From Parazoarcus communis (GTDB taxonomy: Bacteria; Pseudomonadota; Gammaproteobacteria; Burkholderiales; Rhodocyclaceae): a stretch of DNA of 64,000 nucleotides. The stretch lies in NCBI RefSeq assembly GCF_003111645.1, contig NZ_CP022187.1:1240001-1304000 (forward strand), given 5' to 3'. Numbering within the stretch: position 1 is the first letter of the stretch; each line of letters begins with the position of its first letter. A program made the translations under genes and the position numbers. The notes beneath the pieces were generated by a model that did not search any database, was not told the origin of the DNA, and saw only the letters and a list, made by a program, of their open reading frames with translations. Positions 55,197 to 63,939 of this stretch are shown one piece after another.

Positions 55197-57095
55197 ATGA
55201 CTGTTACAGCCCCCGACATGCTGGTCGGCGCCAGCTCTGACTTCCTGAAGCGCTTCTCCCCCTTCAACCGGATGGAGCCAGAAGCGCTGGCGTTTCTGGC
55301 GCAACGGGCTGCGCTGGCTTTCCATGCGCGCGGCAACGAGATCCTGACCCCGGAAATGGGGCAGGCGAGGCACTTCTACATCATCCAGCGCGGCAAGGTG
55401 CAGTCGCGCCAGACCGGCGCAACCGTGGTCACCGAATACGCCAGCATGTCGATGGGTCCCGGCGAGTGCTTCCCGATCGGCGCCATTTCGGCGAGCCGGC
55501 CTTCGACCAACGCCTACGTGGCGGTCGAAGACAGCTTCTGCTTCCAGATCACCGCCGACGACTTCATGCAGCTGATGCAGATGAGCCCGGTCTTCCATCT
55601 GTTCTGCACCCAGTACATTGCCAGTCTGCTCAACCAGTCGCGGCAGCAGCTCCAGACTACCTTCTCGCAGCGTGCGGCAGAACAGCAGACCATGACCACG
55701 CCGCTGGCCCAGCTGGTCAAGCAGGAGCCCGTCTTCGTAGCCCCGGATTGCAGCACCCGTGAAGCACTGGAAAAGATGGCGGAGCTTCACATCGGCTGCA
55801 TGGTCATCGCCGATGCCGAGCAGCGTCCGCTCGGGGTGCTCACCCAGAGCGACCTTCTGCCACGCTTGCTGCTGCCCGGCGTAGACCTGTCCCTTCCGAT
55901 CAGCGAGGTCATGACGGCCAACCCGCATGAGCTGCTCAGCACGGCTTCGGCCTATGATGCCGCGCTCGCGATGGCGACCCACGGCGTTCGCCACCTGCTG
56001 GTCATCGACGCCGATGGCAGGCTGCAAGGCGTGGTGTCAGAACGCGATCTGTTCTCCCTGCAGCGCATCAGCCTGCGTCAGATCCGCGCCGGCATCGAGA
56101 GTGCGACCGAGGCCAAGGCGCTGCAACGCGCAAGCCAGGACATCCGTCAGCTGGCGCTGAACCTGATCGCCCAGGGCATCGGCGCCGAACAGCTCACGCA
56201 GTTCATCTCCGCGCTCAACGATGCGCTGACGCGCCGCATCATCAGCCTGGCGCTTGAACACCACGACCTGTATGGCATCGATTTCGCGTGGCTGTCCTTC
56301 GGCTCCGAGGGGCGACATGAGCAGACGCTGTCGACCGACCAGGACAACGGCATCATCTGGGTCTGCCCCGAGCTGCAGGAGCTCGAGAAACTGCGGGTCC
56401 GGCTGGTCAAGTTTGCACGTGAGGTCAATGACAATCTTGCCGCCTGCGGTTTCCCGCTGTGCAAGGGCAACATCATGGCGAGCAATCCCGATCTGTGCCT
56501 CACACTGGACGAATGGCGCAGCCGTTTCGGCAGCTGGATTCGCGAACCCGATCCGCAAGCCCTGCTCAATGCATCCATCTTTTTCGACTTCCGCGTCCTC
56601 TACGGTAACGAACGGCTGGGCGACCACCTGCGCGCCTGGCTCAACAAGAGCGCAAAATCGAACGCCACCTTCCAGCGCATGATGGCGAGCAATGCGCTGC
56701 AGGTCGTGCCGCCGCTGGGCCGCATCCGCGACTTCGTGCTCGACGATGACGGCATGATCGACCTGAAGAAGTCCGGCGCACGCCTCTTCGTCGATGTCGC
56801 CCGCATCCTTGCACTGCGCACCGGCGCCGAATCGAGCAGCACGGTCCAGCGCCTGCGAAGGGCAGCGGTCAAGATGGGCGTGCCCAACGAAGAAGTGTCG
56901 GCCATCATCGACGGCTTTCACTTCATCCAGCTTCTGCGCCTGCGCTCGCAGCATCTCGATACCGAGCACGACGACGTCACCGACAACAAGGTGAACCCCG
57001 AGACGCTCAACGAACTCGATCGTCGCATCCTAAAGGAAGCCTTCCGCCAGGCACGCAAGCTGCAATTGCGCCTCAAACTGGATTACCAGCTATGA
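55197..57095 (+). CDS. DUF294 putative nucleotidyltransferase with cNMP-binding and CBS domains
   Basis: The 632-residue protein has a cyclic-nucleotide-binding-like domain (about 20-140; FHARGNEILTPEMGQARHFYIIQRG), two CBS domains (about 165-290; GVVSERDLFSLQRI) and a GlnD-like nucleotidyltransferase. The catalytic block of the last is LSFGSEGRHEQTLSTDQDNGIIW (about 367-389). A DUF294 C-terminal region ends it. Such proteins are suspected to modify or bind nucleotide signals. The DnaQ-like gene overlaps its stop by four bases (ATGA). The ATG at 55197 was preferred to a TTG at 55176. Confidence 0.9.
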   Translation: MTVTAPDMLVGASSDFLKRFSPFNRMEPEALAFLAQRAALAFHARGNEILTPEMGQARHFYIIQRGKVQSRQTGATVVTEYASMSMGPGECFPIGAISASRPSTNAYVAVEDSFCFQITADDFMQLMQMSPVFHLFCTQYIASLLNQSRQQLQTTFSQRAAEQQTMTTPLAQLVKQEPVFVAPDCSTREALEKMAELHIGCMVIADAEQRPLGVLTQSDLLPRLLLPGVDLSLPISEVMTANPHELLSTASAYDAALAMATHGVRHLLVIDADGRLQGVVSERDLFSLQRISLRQIRAGIESATEAKALQRASQDIRQLALNLIAQGIGAEQLTQFISALNDALTRRIISLALEHHDLYGIDFAWLSFGSEGRHEQTLSTDQDNGIIWVCPELQELEKLRVRLVKFAREVNDNLAACGFPLCKGNIMASNPDLCLTLDEWRSRFGSWIREPDPQALLNASIFFDFRVLYGNERLGDHLRAWLNKSAKSNATFQRMMASNALQVVPPLGRIRDFVLDDDGMIDLKKSGARLFVDVARILALRTGAESSSTVQRLRRAAVKMGVPNEEVSAIIDGFHFIQLLRLRSQHLDTEHDDVTDNKVNPETLNELDRRILKEAFRQARKLQLRLKLDYQL

Positions 57096-57736
57096 ACTGG
57101 CTGGCCAAACTCATGGGCGGCCGCGACGGCGCCACAAGCCCCGACACCAACGTGCTGCAGACCATAGCGGACTGGAAAGCCCTCCCCGCCTGCGACCCCA
57201 ACCGCCCGCATTTCGAAGCGAGATACACCATCGTCAATACCGAGGCGAGCGGTCTCAACCTCGATCACGACACCCTGCTGTCGGTTGCAGCGATCGGTCT
57301 CAACGAAGGCATCCTCACCCCCGAGAACAGCTTCTACGCGGCCCTGGAACCACACCCCGCGGCAACGCTGGCCGAGTTGCTCAGATTTGCAGGCAAGGAA
57401 CCGCTGGTGGTCTTCAATGCGGGATTCAACCGCAGCATGCTCGAGCGCGCCTTCGACACCCATCTCGGCTTCGTTCCGGAGCTGATCTGGCTCGATCTCT
57501 TCATCCTGCTGCCGACGCTCTTCCCCGACCGGATCAACCGCAACGCGCGGCTTGCCGACTGGATGGAAGCCTTCGACATCGAAACCTTCCAGCGCCATCA
57601 TGCGCTCGGCGACGCATTCGTGATCGCCCAGCTCATGCTTGCCGCGCAGGCCCGTGCGCTGGCACAAGGCGTCAGTACGCCACGTGCGCTGGTCGAGGTG
57701 GAACGGGCGCGACGCCAGCTGCAGCGCCACACCTGA
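57092..57736 (+). CDS. DnaQ-like exonuclease-fold protein with degenerate active site
   Basis: The 214-residue protein has the RNase H-like DEDD exonuclease fold that normally accompanies DUF294-CBS proteins. But motif I reads IVNTEASGL where relatives have DxETxGL, and motif II reads FNAGFNRSML where they have HNAxFD. Thus two of four catalytic Asp are Asn. Motif III (HHALGDAF) keeps its His and Asp. It may be inactive as a nuclease and act as a binding or structural partner. It overlaps the upstream gene by four bases, so they are translated together. Confidence 0.8.
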   Translation: MNWLAKLMGGRDGATSPDTNVLQTIADWKALPACDPNRPHFEARYTIVNTEASGLNLDHDTLLSVAAIGLNEGILTPENSFYAALEPHPAATLAELLRFAGKEPLVVFNAGFNRSMLERAFDTHLGFVPELIWLDLFILLPTLFPDRINRNARLADWMEAFDIETFQRHHALGDAFVIAQLMLAAQARALAQGVSTPRALVEVERARRQLQRHT

Positions 57737-57837
57737 CGCGCTGCGGCACGCGCTCATCGTGCCGGTTCTGGCCACCGGGTAGTCTTGCGTCATCTTCGCG
57801 GTTTACAGGCACCGCCGTGGTGCGTATAGTCCGGGCG

Positions 57838-58386
57838 ATGCGAATTTCCGTCCACCTTCTGCCCCTGCTGCTAAGCGCGCTGCTCGCGCTACCGGCAACC
57901 GTCTCCGCGCAGACGGCACCCACGGACGAAGTGACGGAACAGTCAAACCTCATCGGGCGCTACACCAGCGCTGCCCAGAACCTCGTCAACGAGAGCATGG
58001 GCTACCTCGGGATTGGCTACCGTTTTGGCGGCACCTCACCCGAAACCGGCTTCGACTGCAGTGGTCTGGTTCAGGCTGTCTTCCGCAACGCCCTCGGCCT
58101 TGACCTGCCGCGTACCGCCCATGAAATGGCAAGCCGTGGCGACAAGGTGGCGAAACAGGAACTCAAGCCTGGCGATCTGGTGTTCTTCAACACCATGCGT
58201 CGCGCTTTCTCGCATGTCGGCATCTATCTCGGCGACGGACGTTTCGTGCATTCGCCGTCCAGCGGCGGCAGCGTGCGGGTCGAGAGCATGAGCACCAGCT
58301 ACTGGGCCAAACGCTTCAACGGCGCCCGCCGACTGCTCGACGACGACGCATCCGCCACGGGTTCAAGCGCCGCACTCACCAACTGA
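57838..58386 (+). CDS. NlpC/P60-family (C40) peptidoglycan endopeptidase
   Basis: The 182-residue protein has a signal peptide (MRISVHLLPLLLSALLALPATVSA) and an NlpC/P60 domain. The catalytic triad is Cys74 (GFDCSGLV), His126 (FSHVGIYLG) and His138 (RFVHSPSSGG). It cleaves peptide crosslinks in the cell wall. There is no LysM, and no Cys lipobox is present at the cleavage site, so it is probably periplasmic and soluble. ATG at 57838 follows the family's usual N-terminus; a 7-codon GTG extension was rejected. Confidence 0.9.
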   Translation: MRISVHLLPLLLSALLALPATVSAQTAPTDEVTEQSNLIGRYTSAAQNLVNESMGYLGIGYRFGGTSPETGFDCSGLVQAVFRNALGLDLPRTAHEMASRGDKVAKQELKPGDLVFFNTMRRAFSHVGIYLGDGRFVHSPSSGGSVRVESMSTSYWAKRFNGARRLLDDDASATGSSAALTN

Positions 58387-58471
58387 GCGGCCTGCCGCCT
58401 GACGCTGGCGAGCGGTTCTGCCTGCCCGCTCCCCCCTTCCCAGCCTTCACATTCTTCGCACGACTGCGCGC

Positions 58472-58822
58472 TCAATGCCTGCGCCGGCCGGTCGCGCTCC
58501 GCTCGGGGCAGGCACCGCAGCGATCGCAACTGTCCATCGCAATCCGTTTGCCCAAAGCCTGCTGCAGTGCGCACACTGAGCGCCGGCAACAGACCAGGCT
58601 CACCCCTTCGCGGCTGGCCGCCTCGCGAAAGCGCTGCATCACGTTGTGCCCGATGAAGTCGGTAAACAGAATCACCATCTCGATGCCCGCGGGCAAGGGC
58701 GCACTGCGCCGCTGGTGCGCACTGTCCCTGCCACTGACGTGCGCAGCGATTCGGATTCCAAACTGCTGCAACACATCGGGAATGTTTCCCAGACGATCGG
58801 CACCAACGAGCAGGGCATTCAT
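58472..58822 (-). CDS. DUF2325 family protein, probably iron-regulated
   Basis: The 116-residue protein matches DUF2325: MNALLVGADRLGNIPDVLQQFGI at the start, HVSGRDSAHQRR, and ILFTDFIGHNVMQRFREAA with SLVCCRRSVCALQQAL. A C-terminal cysteine cluster follows (MDSCDRCGACPERS), which could bind iron or a cluster. It is divergent from the iron-binding protein across two Fur-box-like sequences, so a role in iron homeostasis is likely, though DUF2325 has no established function. Confidence 0.8.
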   Translation of the reverse strand: MNALLVGADRLGNIPDVLQQFGIRIAAHVSGRDSAHQRRSAPLPAGIEMVILFTDFIGHNVMQRFREAASREGVSLVCCRRSVCALQQALGKRIAMDSCDRCGACPERSATGRRRH

Positions 58823-58835
58823 GATGAGTCCTTAT

Positions 58836-58850
58836 TGAGAATGATTCGCA
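58836..58850. promoter_or_regulatory. Fur-box-like site 1 (nearer the DUF2325 gene)
   Basis: TGAGAATGATTCGCA resembles bacterial Fur boxes and lies 14 bases upstream of the DUF2325 start. A near copy occurs in inverted orientation at 58884-58898. Confidence 0.65.
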
Positions 58851-58883
58851 ACCATGATGACCATTACAAGATCCATTTGCAAG

Positions 58884-58898
58884 TGCGAATTAATCTCG
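58884..58898. promoter_or_regulatory. Fur-box-like site 2 (nearer the iron-binding protein gene)
   Basis: TGCGAATTAATCTCG is the reverse complement of CGAGATTAATTCGCA, a match to site 1 at most positions. It lies 45 bases upstream of the fbpA-like ATG. The pair suggests iron repression of both divergent genes. Confidence 0.6.
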
Positions 58899-58943
58899 TT
58901 ACCATCCAGACATCGACAACTCGTTCTGTAAGGCAAACACTTC

Positions 58944-59966
58944 ATGATCAGAAAGGCTCTCGCATCCGCCCTGCTCGCAGGCTTTGGCATTTACGGTGCT
59001 CAGGCTCTTGCGGCCGACAACGAGGTCAATATCTACTCGGCACGGCACTACCAGACCGATGAAGCGCTCTACGGCAACTTCACCAAGCAGACCGGCATCA
59101 AGGTCAACCGGATCGAAGCCAAGGAAGACGAATTGCTCGAGCGTATCCGCAACGAAGGCGCGAACAGCCCTGCGGACGTCTTCATCGCGGTAGACGCTTC
59201 GCGCCTCGCCAACGCCGACGAAATGGGCATCTTCGCCCCGGTGAAGTCGAAGCTGCTTGAGGAGCGCATCCCCGCGCATCTGCGTGCCGACAACTGGTTC
59301 TCGTACTCCACCCGTGCCCGCGTCATCGTCTACAACAAGGACATGGTGAAGGCCGAGCAGGCGCAGACCTATGAAGGCCTTGCAGACCCGGCGCTGAAAG
59401 GCATGGTGTGCACCCGTTCCGGCAGCCACCCCTACAACCTCTCGCTCGGCGCAGCGCTGGTGCAGCACGACGGCGCGGCCAAGACCGAGGAATGGGCCAA
59501 GGGCATCGTCGCCAACTTTGCGCGCGCACCCAAGGGCGGCGACACCGATCAGATCAAGGCGGTTGCCGCTGGCGAGTGTGGCATTGCCATCGCCAACAGC
59601 TACTACCTCGCCCGCCTGATGAACTCCACCAAGCCCGACGATCAGGCCGTGGTCGCCAAGATCACGCCGGTATGGCCCAACCAGAAGTCCTGGGGCACCC
59701 ATATCAACGTATCCGGTGCGGGCATGCTGAAGACGTCCCCGAACAAGGCGGCTGCGGTCAAGTTCCTCGAATACCTGGCATCCGATGAAGCCCAGGTGTA
59801 TTTCGCCGATGGCAACAACGAATGGCCGGTGGTCGCCAGCGTGAAGGTCAGCAATCCCGCGCTCGACAAGCTCGGTGAATTCAAGGCCGACACCCTGCCA
59901 ATCCAGAAGCTGGCCGACACGGTCGGTGAAGCGCAGAAGATTTTCGACCGCGCCGGCTATCGCTGA
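58944..59966 (+). CDS. fbpA: Periplasmic iron(III) ABC-transporter binding protein (FbpA/FutA-like)
   Basis: The 340-residue protein has a signal peptide (ending QALAADN), then NEVNIYSARHYQTDEALYGNF and FIAVDASRLANADEMGIF. The ligand tyrosines are in IANSYYLARLMNS (about 214-219). It is a ferric-binding protein of the FbpA/FutA class. A rho-independent terminator follows, so it is transcribed alone; the permease and ATPase genes are downstream in a separate divergent pair. Confidence 0.9.
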   Translation: MIRKALASALLAGFGIYGAQALAADNEVNIYSARHYQTDEALYGNFTKQTGIKVNRIEAKEDELLERIRNEGANSPADVFIAVDASRLANADEMGIFAPVKSKLLEERIPAHLRADNWFSYSTRARVIVYNKDMVKAEQAQTYEGLADPALKGMVCTRSGSHPYNLSLGAALVQHDGAAKTEEWAKGIVANFARAPKGGDTDQIKAVAAGECGIAIANSYYLARLMNSTKPDDQAVVAKITPVWPNQKSWGTHINVSGAGMLKTSPNKAAAVKFLEYLASDEAQVYFADGNNEWPVVASVKVSNPALDKLGEFKADTLPIQKLADTVGEAQKIFDRAGYR

Positions 59967-59985
59967 TCACGCGTCCGCGAACGCA

Positions 59986-60028
59986 AACAGCCCACGCCAC
60001 CCTTCCGGGGTGACGTGGGCTGTTTTCC
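59986..60028 (+). terminator. Intrinsic terminator after fbpA
   Basis: A perfect 11-bp stem (aacagcccacg / cgtgggctgtt) with an inner CACCC/GGGTG stem is followed by TTTTCCTT on the plus strand. Confidence 0.9.
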
Positions 60029-60284
60029 TTCGTGCCTGGCCAGCACAGCGGGCGCAAGGCCTGATCCACAAGCACTCATCCGCCCTTGCCCTCTGCCTAG
60101 CGCATCGCGCCTCCGTGGCAACGCGGCTTCAGCCACCTCCGATCATCGATCACTGCGCGCTCCACCGGCACACCGCACAGCCGACGAAGCGTGCGCATGA
60201 CAAGCGCAGCACGCGCCCCCGCCCGACCCATCGAGCTGCGGCGAGCGAGACCCCGACGAAAGGCTTGTGCGACGCATCTGCGCG
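60029..60284. other. Intergenic sequence between fbpA terminator and permease gene, no supported gene
   Basis: Together with the terminator this completes a 318-bp gap between convergent genes. Only short non-conserved frames cross it; no repeat, RNA or further hairpin was recognised. Confidence 0.4.
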
Positions 60285-61976
60285 TCAGCCTGCGCGCCGC
60301 CCCTTGAGGATCTGCTGCGAAATCACGAACATCGGCAACAGCCCCACGACGACGATGGTCAGTGCCGCAGTCGAGGCCTCGGTCAGACGCTCGTCAGAGG
60401 CGAGCGTGTGCGCCTGCGTGGCCAGCGTATCGAAGTTGAAGGGGCGGATCACCAGCGTGGCAGGCAGTTCCTTCATCACATCGACAAACACCAGCAGCGA
60501 TGCGGTCAGCAAGCTGCCGCGCAGAATCGGAACATGCACCCGCCGCAGCGTCGCCCACTTCCCGTAGCCGAGGCTGCGTGAAGCGTCGTCCATGCTCAGC
60601 GTGACCTTGCCCAGCGAGGACTCCACCGTCTGCAGGGATACGGTCAGGAAGCGCGCAAGATAGGCGTAGACCAGTGCCGCGATGCCGCCGGTCAGAAGCA
60701 GCCCGGGATTCACACCGAACGCGGCTTCCCACCACGCGATCAGCCAGTTGTCGAGCCGCGTCACCGGAATCAGCACGCCGACCGCAATCACGGAGCCTGG
60801 GACCGCATAGCCCAGCCCGACAATCCGGTTCAGCACCAGCGGCAGCCGCGAACGTGCCATGCGTGCAGCGTAGGCCAGCACGACCGCCAGCACCACCGCC
60901 AGCACCGCCGTCACCGCCGCCAGGGTGAAGCTGTTGCTTGCGAGTTGCACGAAACGCTCGCCGAACTGCGCATCGCCATCGCCGAAGGCCATCCGCAACA
61001 GCAGGCCCGCCGGCAGCAGAAAGCCGAAAAACAGCGGCATGAAGCACGCAAATGCCGCAACCGCGCCCGCCAGCGGCGAGAGCCGATGCCGTATCGTCGA
61101 ACCGGCGTTGCGCGATGTGTTGTTGAAACGCGCCCGCCCACGCGTCGCACGTTCGAGCGCCAGCACGATGACCACGAACAGCAGCAGTGCCGCCGACAGC
61201 TGTGCGGCGGCAATGCGGTCGCCGAGCGAAAACCAGGCCCGATAGATACCGGTGGTGAAGGTCTGTACGCCGAAGTAGGCAACCGTGCCGAAATCGGCAA
61301 GCGTCTCCATCAGCGCCAGGGCGGTGCCGGCGACAACCGCCGGACGTGCCAGCGGCAGCGACACGCGGAAGAAGCATCCCCACGGCCCGAGGCCAAGCGA
61401 ACGCCCCGCCTCGAGCATGCCGCCGGCCCGCTCCAGAAAGGCAGAGCGCGAGATCATGTAGGCGTAGGGATAGAGCACGAACATGAACATGGCCACCGCG
61501 CCACCCACCGTACGCACGTCAGGAAACCAGTAGTCGGCCCGGGTCCAGCCAAAGGTGTCGCGAAGCCAGGTCTGTACCGGCCCGACAAACTGCAGAAAGT
61601 CCGTATACACATAGGCCATGACGTAGGCCGGCACGGCCAGCGGCAGGATCAGCGCCCACTCGAAGGCACGCCGCCCGGGAAAGTCATGCATGGTCGTCAG
61701 CCACGCAGTGGTCACCCCGATCGAGGACACGCCAAGACCGACGCCAATGCACAGAATGACCGTATTGCTCACGAACTCACCCAGCACCGTGTCGGCCAGA
61801 TGCGACCACGTGCCGGTCGTCCCGCCAACGAATACGTTCGAGAACACCGACAGCACCGGCGCCGCGATCAGCATCGCGATGACGACGGCCACCGCTGTCA
61901 GCCACGACACGCGCAAACCAAAGCGCCCTTCTCTTCCCCTGACTCTCATCCTGCTCCCGATATCCCGTATCGCCAT
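60285..61976 (-). CDS. fbpB: Iron(III) ABC transporter permease (FbpB-like)
   Basis: The 563-residue permease is a tandem duplication with about 12 helices. The two ATPase-contact loops are EAGRSLGLGPWGCFFRVSLPLARPAVVAG (about 205-233) and DASRSLGYGKWATLRRVHVPILRGSL (about 465-490). It transports ferric iron across the inner membrane together with the FbpC-like ATPase, which is divergent and 92 bases away. The ATG at 61976 gives MAIRDIGSRMRVRG; a 26-codon upstream extension was rejected. Confidence 0.9.
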   Translation of the reverse strand: MAIRDIGSRMRVRGREGRFGLRVSWLTAVAVVIAMLIAAPVLSVFSNVFVGGTTGTWSHLADTVLGEFVSNTVILCIGVGLGVSSIGVTTAWLTTMHDFPGRRAFEWALILPLAVPAYVMAYVYTDFLQFVGPVQTWLRDTFGWTRADYWFPDVRTVGGAVAMFMFVLYPYAYMISRSAFLERAGGMLEAGRSLGLGPWGCFFRVSLPLARPAVVAGTALALMETLADFGTVAYFGVQTFTTGIYRAWFSLGDRIAAAQLSAALLLFVVIVLALERATRGRARFNNTSRNAGSTIRHRLSPLAGAVAAFACFMPLFFGFLLPAGLLLRMAFGDGDAQFGERFVQLASNSFTLAAVTAVLAVVLAVVLAYAARMARSRLPLVLNRIVGLGYAVPGSVIAVGVLIPVTRLDNWLIAWWEAAFGVNPGLLLTGGIAALVYAYLARFLTVSLQTVESSLGKVTLSMDDASRSLGYGKWATLRRVHVPILRGSLLTASLLVFVDVMKELPATLVIRPFNFDTLATQAHTLASDERLTEASTAALTIVVVGLLPMFVISQQILKGRRAG

Positions 61977-62002
61977 GGGCTGAGGCGATCTTACAAGTAA
62001 AT

Positions 62003-62024
62003 TATAATTGATCGCATTTCGATC
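62003..62024. promoter_or_regulatory. AT-rich divergent promoter region with GATCG inverted repeat
   Basis: A TATAAT hexamer (62003-62008) adjoins GATCG-cattt-CGATC (62010-62024) between the divergent permease and ATPase genes. The repeat could be a Fur or other metal-regulator operator, but it is not a good Fur consensus. Confidence 0.35.
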
Positions 62025-62068
62025 GCTGCAATGCAATAATCCCACAACCTGCACTGGACCGTTAAATC

Positions 62069-63175
62069 ATGTCCCTTCTGCAACTCGTCGACATCGATCT
62101 GGCATACGCCGGCAACCGTGTTGTCAAAAGTCTGTCGCTCAGCCTCGAAAAAGGCAGCATCGGCTGCCTGCTGGGCCCGTCCGGCTGCGGCAAGACCACG
62201 GTGCTCAGGTGCATCGCCGGCTTCGAACCGGTGTCTGCGGGTGAAATCCTGCTCGACGGGGCGGTCGTGAGTCGCAAGGGCTACAACCTCGCCCCCGAGC
62301 GCCGGCGCGTTGGCATGGTATTCCAGGACTACGCCCTCTTCCCCCACCTCACGGTCGCCGAGAACATCGCCTTCGGCCTGCGTGACCGCGGACGCGACGA
62401 AAAGCGCGACCGGGTGGACGAATTGCTGGCACTGGTCGGGCTCGGCACACAGGGCAACAAGTATCCGCACGAGATGTCGGGCGGTCAGCAACAGCGCGTC
62501 GCCCTTGCACGCGCACTCGCACCGGCGCCGAGCCTGCTGCTGCTCGACGAGCCCTTCTCCAACCTCGACGTGGAGCTGCGCGAGCGTCTTTCGCACGAGG
62601 TGCGCGACATCATCAAGGCCACCGGGACGACAGCGATTCTCGTGACCCATGACCAGCATGAGGCATTTGCGGTCGCCGATGAGATCGGCATCATGCACGA
62701 GGGCCGGATCCAGCAGTGGGACACCCCCTACAATCTTTATCACCGCCCGCAGAATCGCTTTGTCGCCGACTTCATCGGCCAGGGCGTGTTTCTGCCCGGC
62801 ATGGTGCTCAACGACGGCCGGGTACAGGTCGAAATCGGCACCCTGCGCAGCGACGTGCCCATCGAATGCACGACCAGTTGCGACAACTGCGAACGCAACT
62901 GCAGCCTCGACGTATTGCTGCGCCCCGACGATGTCGTGCATGACGACGCCAGCCCGATGCGCGGCGAGGTGGTGCACAAGGCCTTTCGCGGCGCGGACAT
63001 CCTGTACACCCTGAAGCTCGCCAGCGGGGCGAAAGTGCTCTCGCTGGTACCCAGTCACCACAACCACGCCATCGGGGAGCGCATCGGCATCCGCCTGGAT
63101 GTGGACCACGTCGTGACCTTCAGGGGCAGCGAGGCCGGCGCAGGCACCCTGCAACTCGTTCAGCTCCCGGGATGA
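62069..63175 (+). CDS. fbpC: Iron(III) ABC transporter ATP-binding protein (FbpC-like) with C-terminal Cys motif
   Basis: The 368-residue ATPase has Walker A GPSGCGKTT (36-44), signature MSGGQQQRVALARAL, Walker B LLLLDEPFSNLD and switch His in VTHDQHEAF. In its C-terminal regulatory domain lies IECTTSCDNCERNCSLDV, a CX3CX2CX3C motif (Cys at 267, 271, 274, 278) that could bind iron or a cluster. The aat gene overlaps its stop by four bases (ATGA at 63172-63175), so an N-degron enzyme is translationally coupled to an iron-uptake ATPase. Confidence 0.9.
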   Translation: MSLLQLVDIDLAYAGNRVVKSLSLSLEKGSIGCLLGPSGCGKTTVLRCIAGFEPVSAGEILLDGAVVSRKGYNLAPERRRVGMVFQDYALFPHLTVAENIAFGLRDRGRDEKRDRVDELLALVGLGTQGNKYPHEMSGGQQQRVALARALAPAPSLLLLDEPFSNLDVELRERLSHEVRDIIKATGTTAILVTHDQHEAFAVADEIGIMHEGRIQQWDTPYNLYHRPQNRFVADFIGQGVFLPGMVLNDGRVQVEIGTLRSDVPIECTTSCDNCERNCSLDVLLRPDDVVHDDASPMRGEVVHKAFRGADILYTLKLASGAKVLSLVPSHHNHAIGERIGIRLDVDHVVTFRGSEAGAGTLQLVQLPG

Positions 63176-63939
63176 TTCCATGGCTGGCCGGCGCACCGGC
63201 ATTTCCGCCGCTTGACTCCGCGCTCGTCGAACCGAACGGCCTGCTTGCGGCCGGCGGAGCGCTGACGCCCGAGTGGCTGCTGGCTGCGTACCACAGAGGC
63301 ATTTTCCCCTGGTTCAGCCACGGCGAACCCATCCTGTGGTGGAGCCCCGATCCGCGCCTGGTCCTGGCGCCTGCGCACATCAGGATTCGACGCTCACTGC
63401 TCAAGGTGCTGCGCCAGCGGCGGTTCGAGGTCCGGATCGACACCGCGTTCGCTGCCGTGATGGCCGAATGCGCAGCGCCCCGGGAACCTGAGGGCGGAAC
63501 CTGGATCACACCCGACATCCAGGCCGCCTACTGCCGCATGCACGAACTCGGCTATGCCCACAGCGTGGAATGCTGGCGCGATGGCAAACTCGTGGGCGGG
63601 CTCTACGGCATGGCGGTCGGGCGCGCATTTTTCGGCGAGTCGATGTTTTCGCGCGAGACGGACGCCTCGAAAGTGGCCCTCGCACACCTCGCCCGCGTGC
63701 TTGAACAGCGCGATTTCGCCGTGATAGATTGCCAGATGACAACGCCTCACCTGCTTTCCATGGGGGCACGTGAGATTCGTCGCAGCGAGTTCGCGGCAGG
63801 CCTGGAACGATGGTCACGGGAAGGCGAGCCACCGGGACAATGGTCATCCGGGCCGCTGCAAGGAATCGAATGGAACCATAACGCTGCAGGAGGAGCCGCA
63901 GGCGCACATCTATGCAACAGGACTACCCCTACGCCCTGA
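63172..63939 (+). CDS. aat: Leucyl/phenylalanyl-tRNA-protein transferase
   Basis: Aat adds Leu or Phe from tRNA to proteins with N-terminal Lys or Arg, marking them for ClpAP through the N-degron pathway. The 255-residue protein has [32 protein letters not shown] and [26 protein letters not shown]. The catalytic-core segment [16 protein letters not shown] and [14 protein letters not shown] follow. It overlaps the ATPase gene upstream and bpt downstream (28 bases). Confidence 0.93.
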   Translation: MIPWLAGAPAFPPLDSALVEPNGLLAAGGALTPEWLLAAYHRGIFPWFSHGEPILWWSPDPRLVLAPAHIRIRRSLLKVLRQRRFEVRIDTAFAAVMAECAAPREPEGGTWITPDIQAAYCRMHELGYAHSVECWRDGKLVGGLYGMAVGRAFFGESMFSRETDASKVALAHLARVLEQRDFAVIDCQMTTPHLLSMGAREIRRSEFAAGLERWSREGEPPGQWSSGPLQGIEWNHNAAGGAAGAHLCNRTTPTP

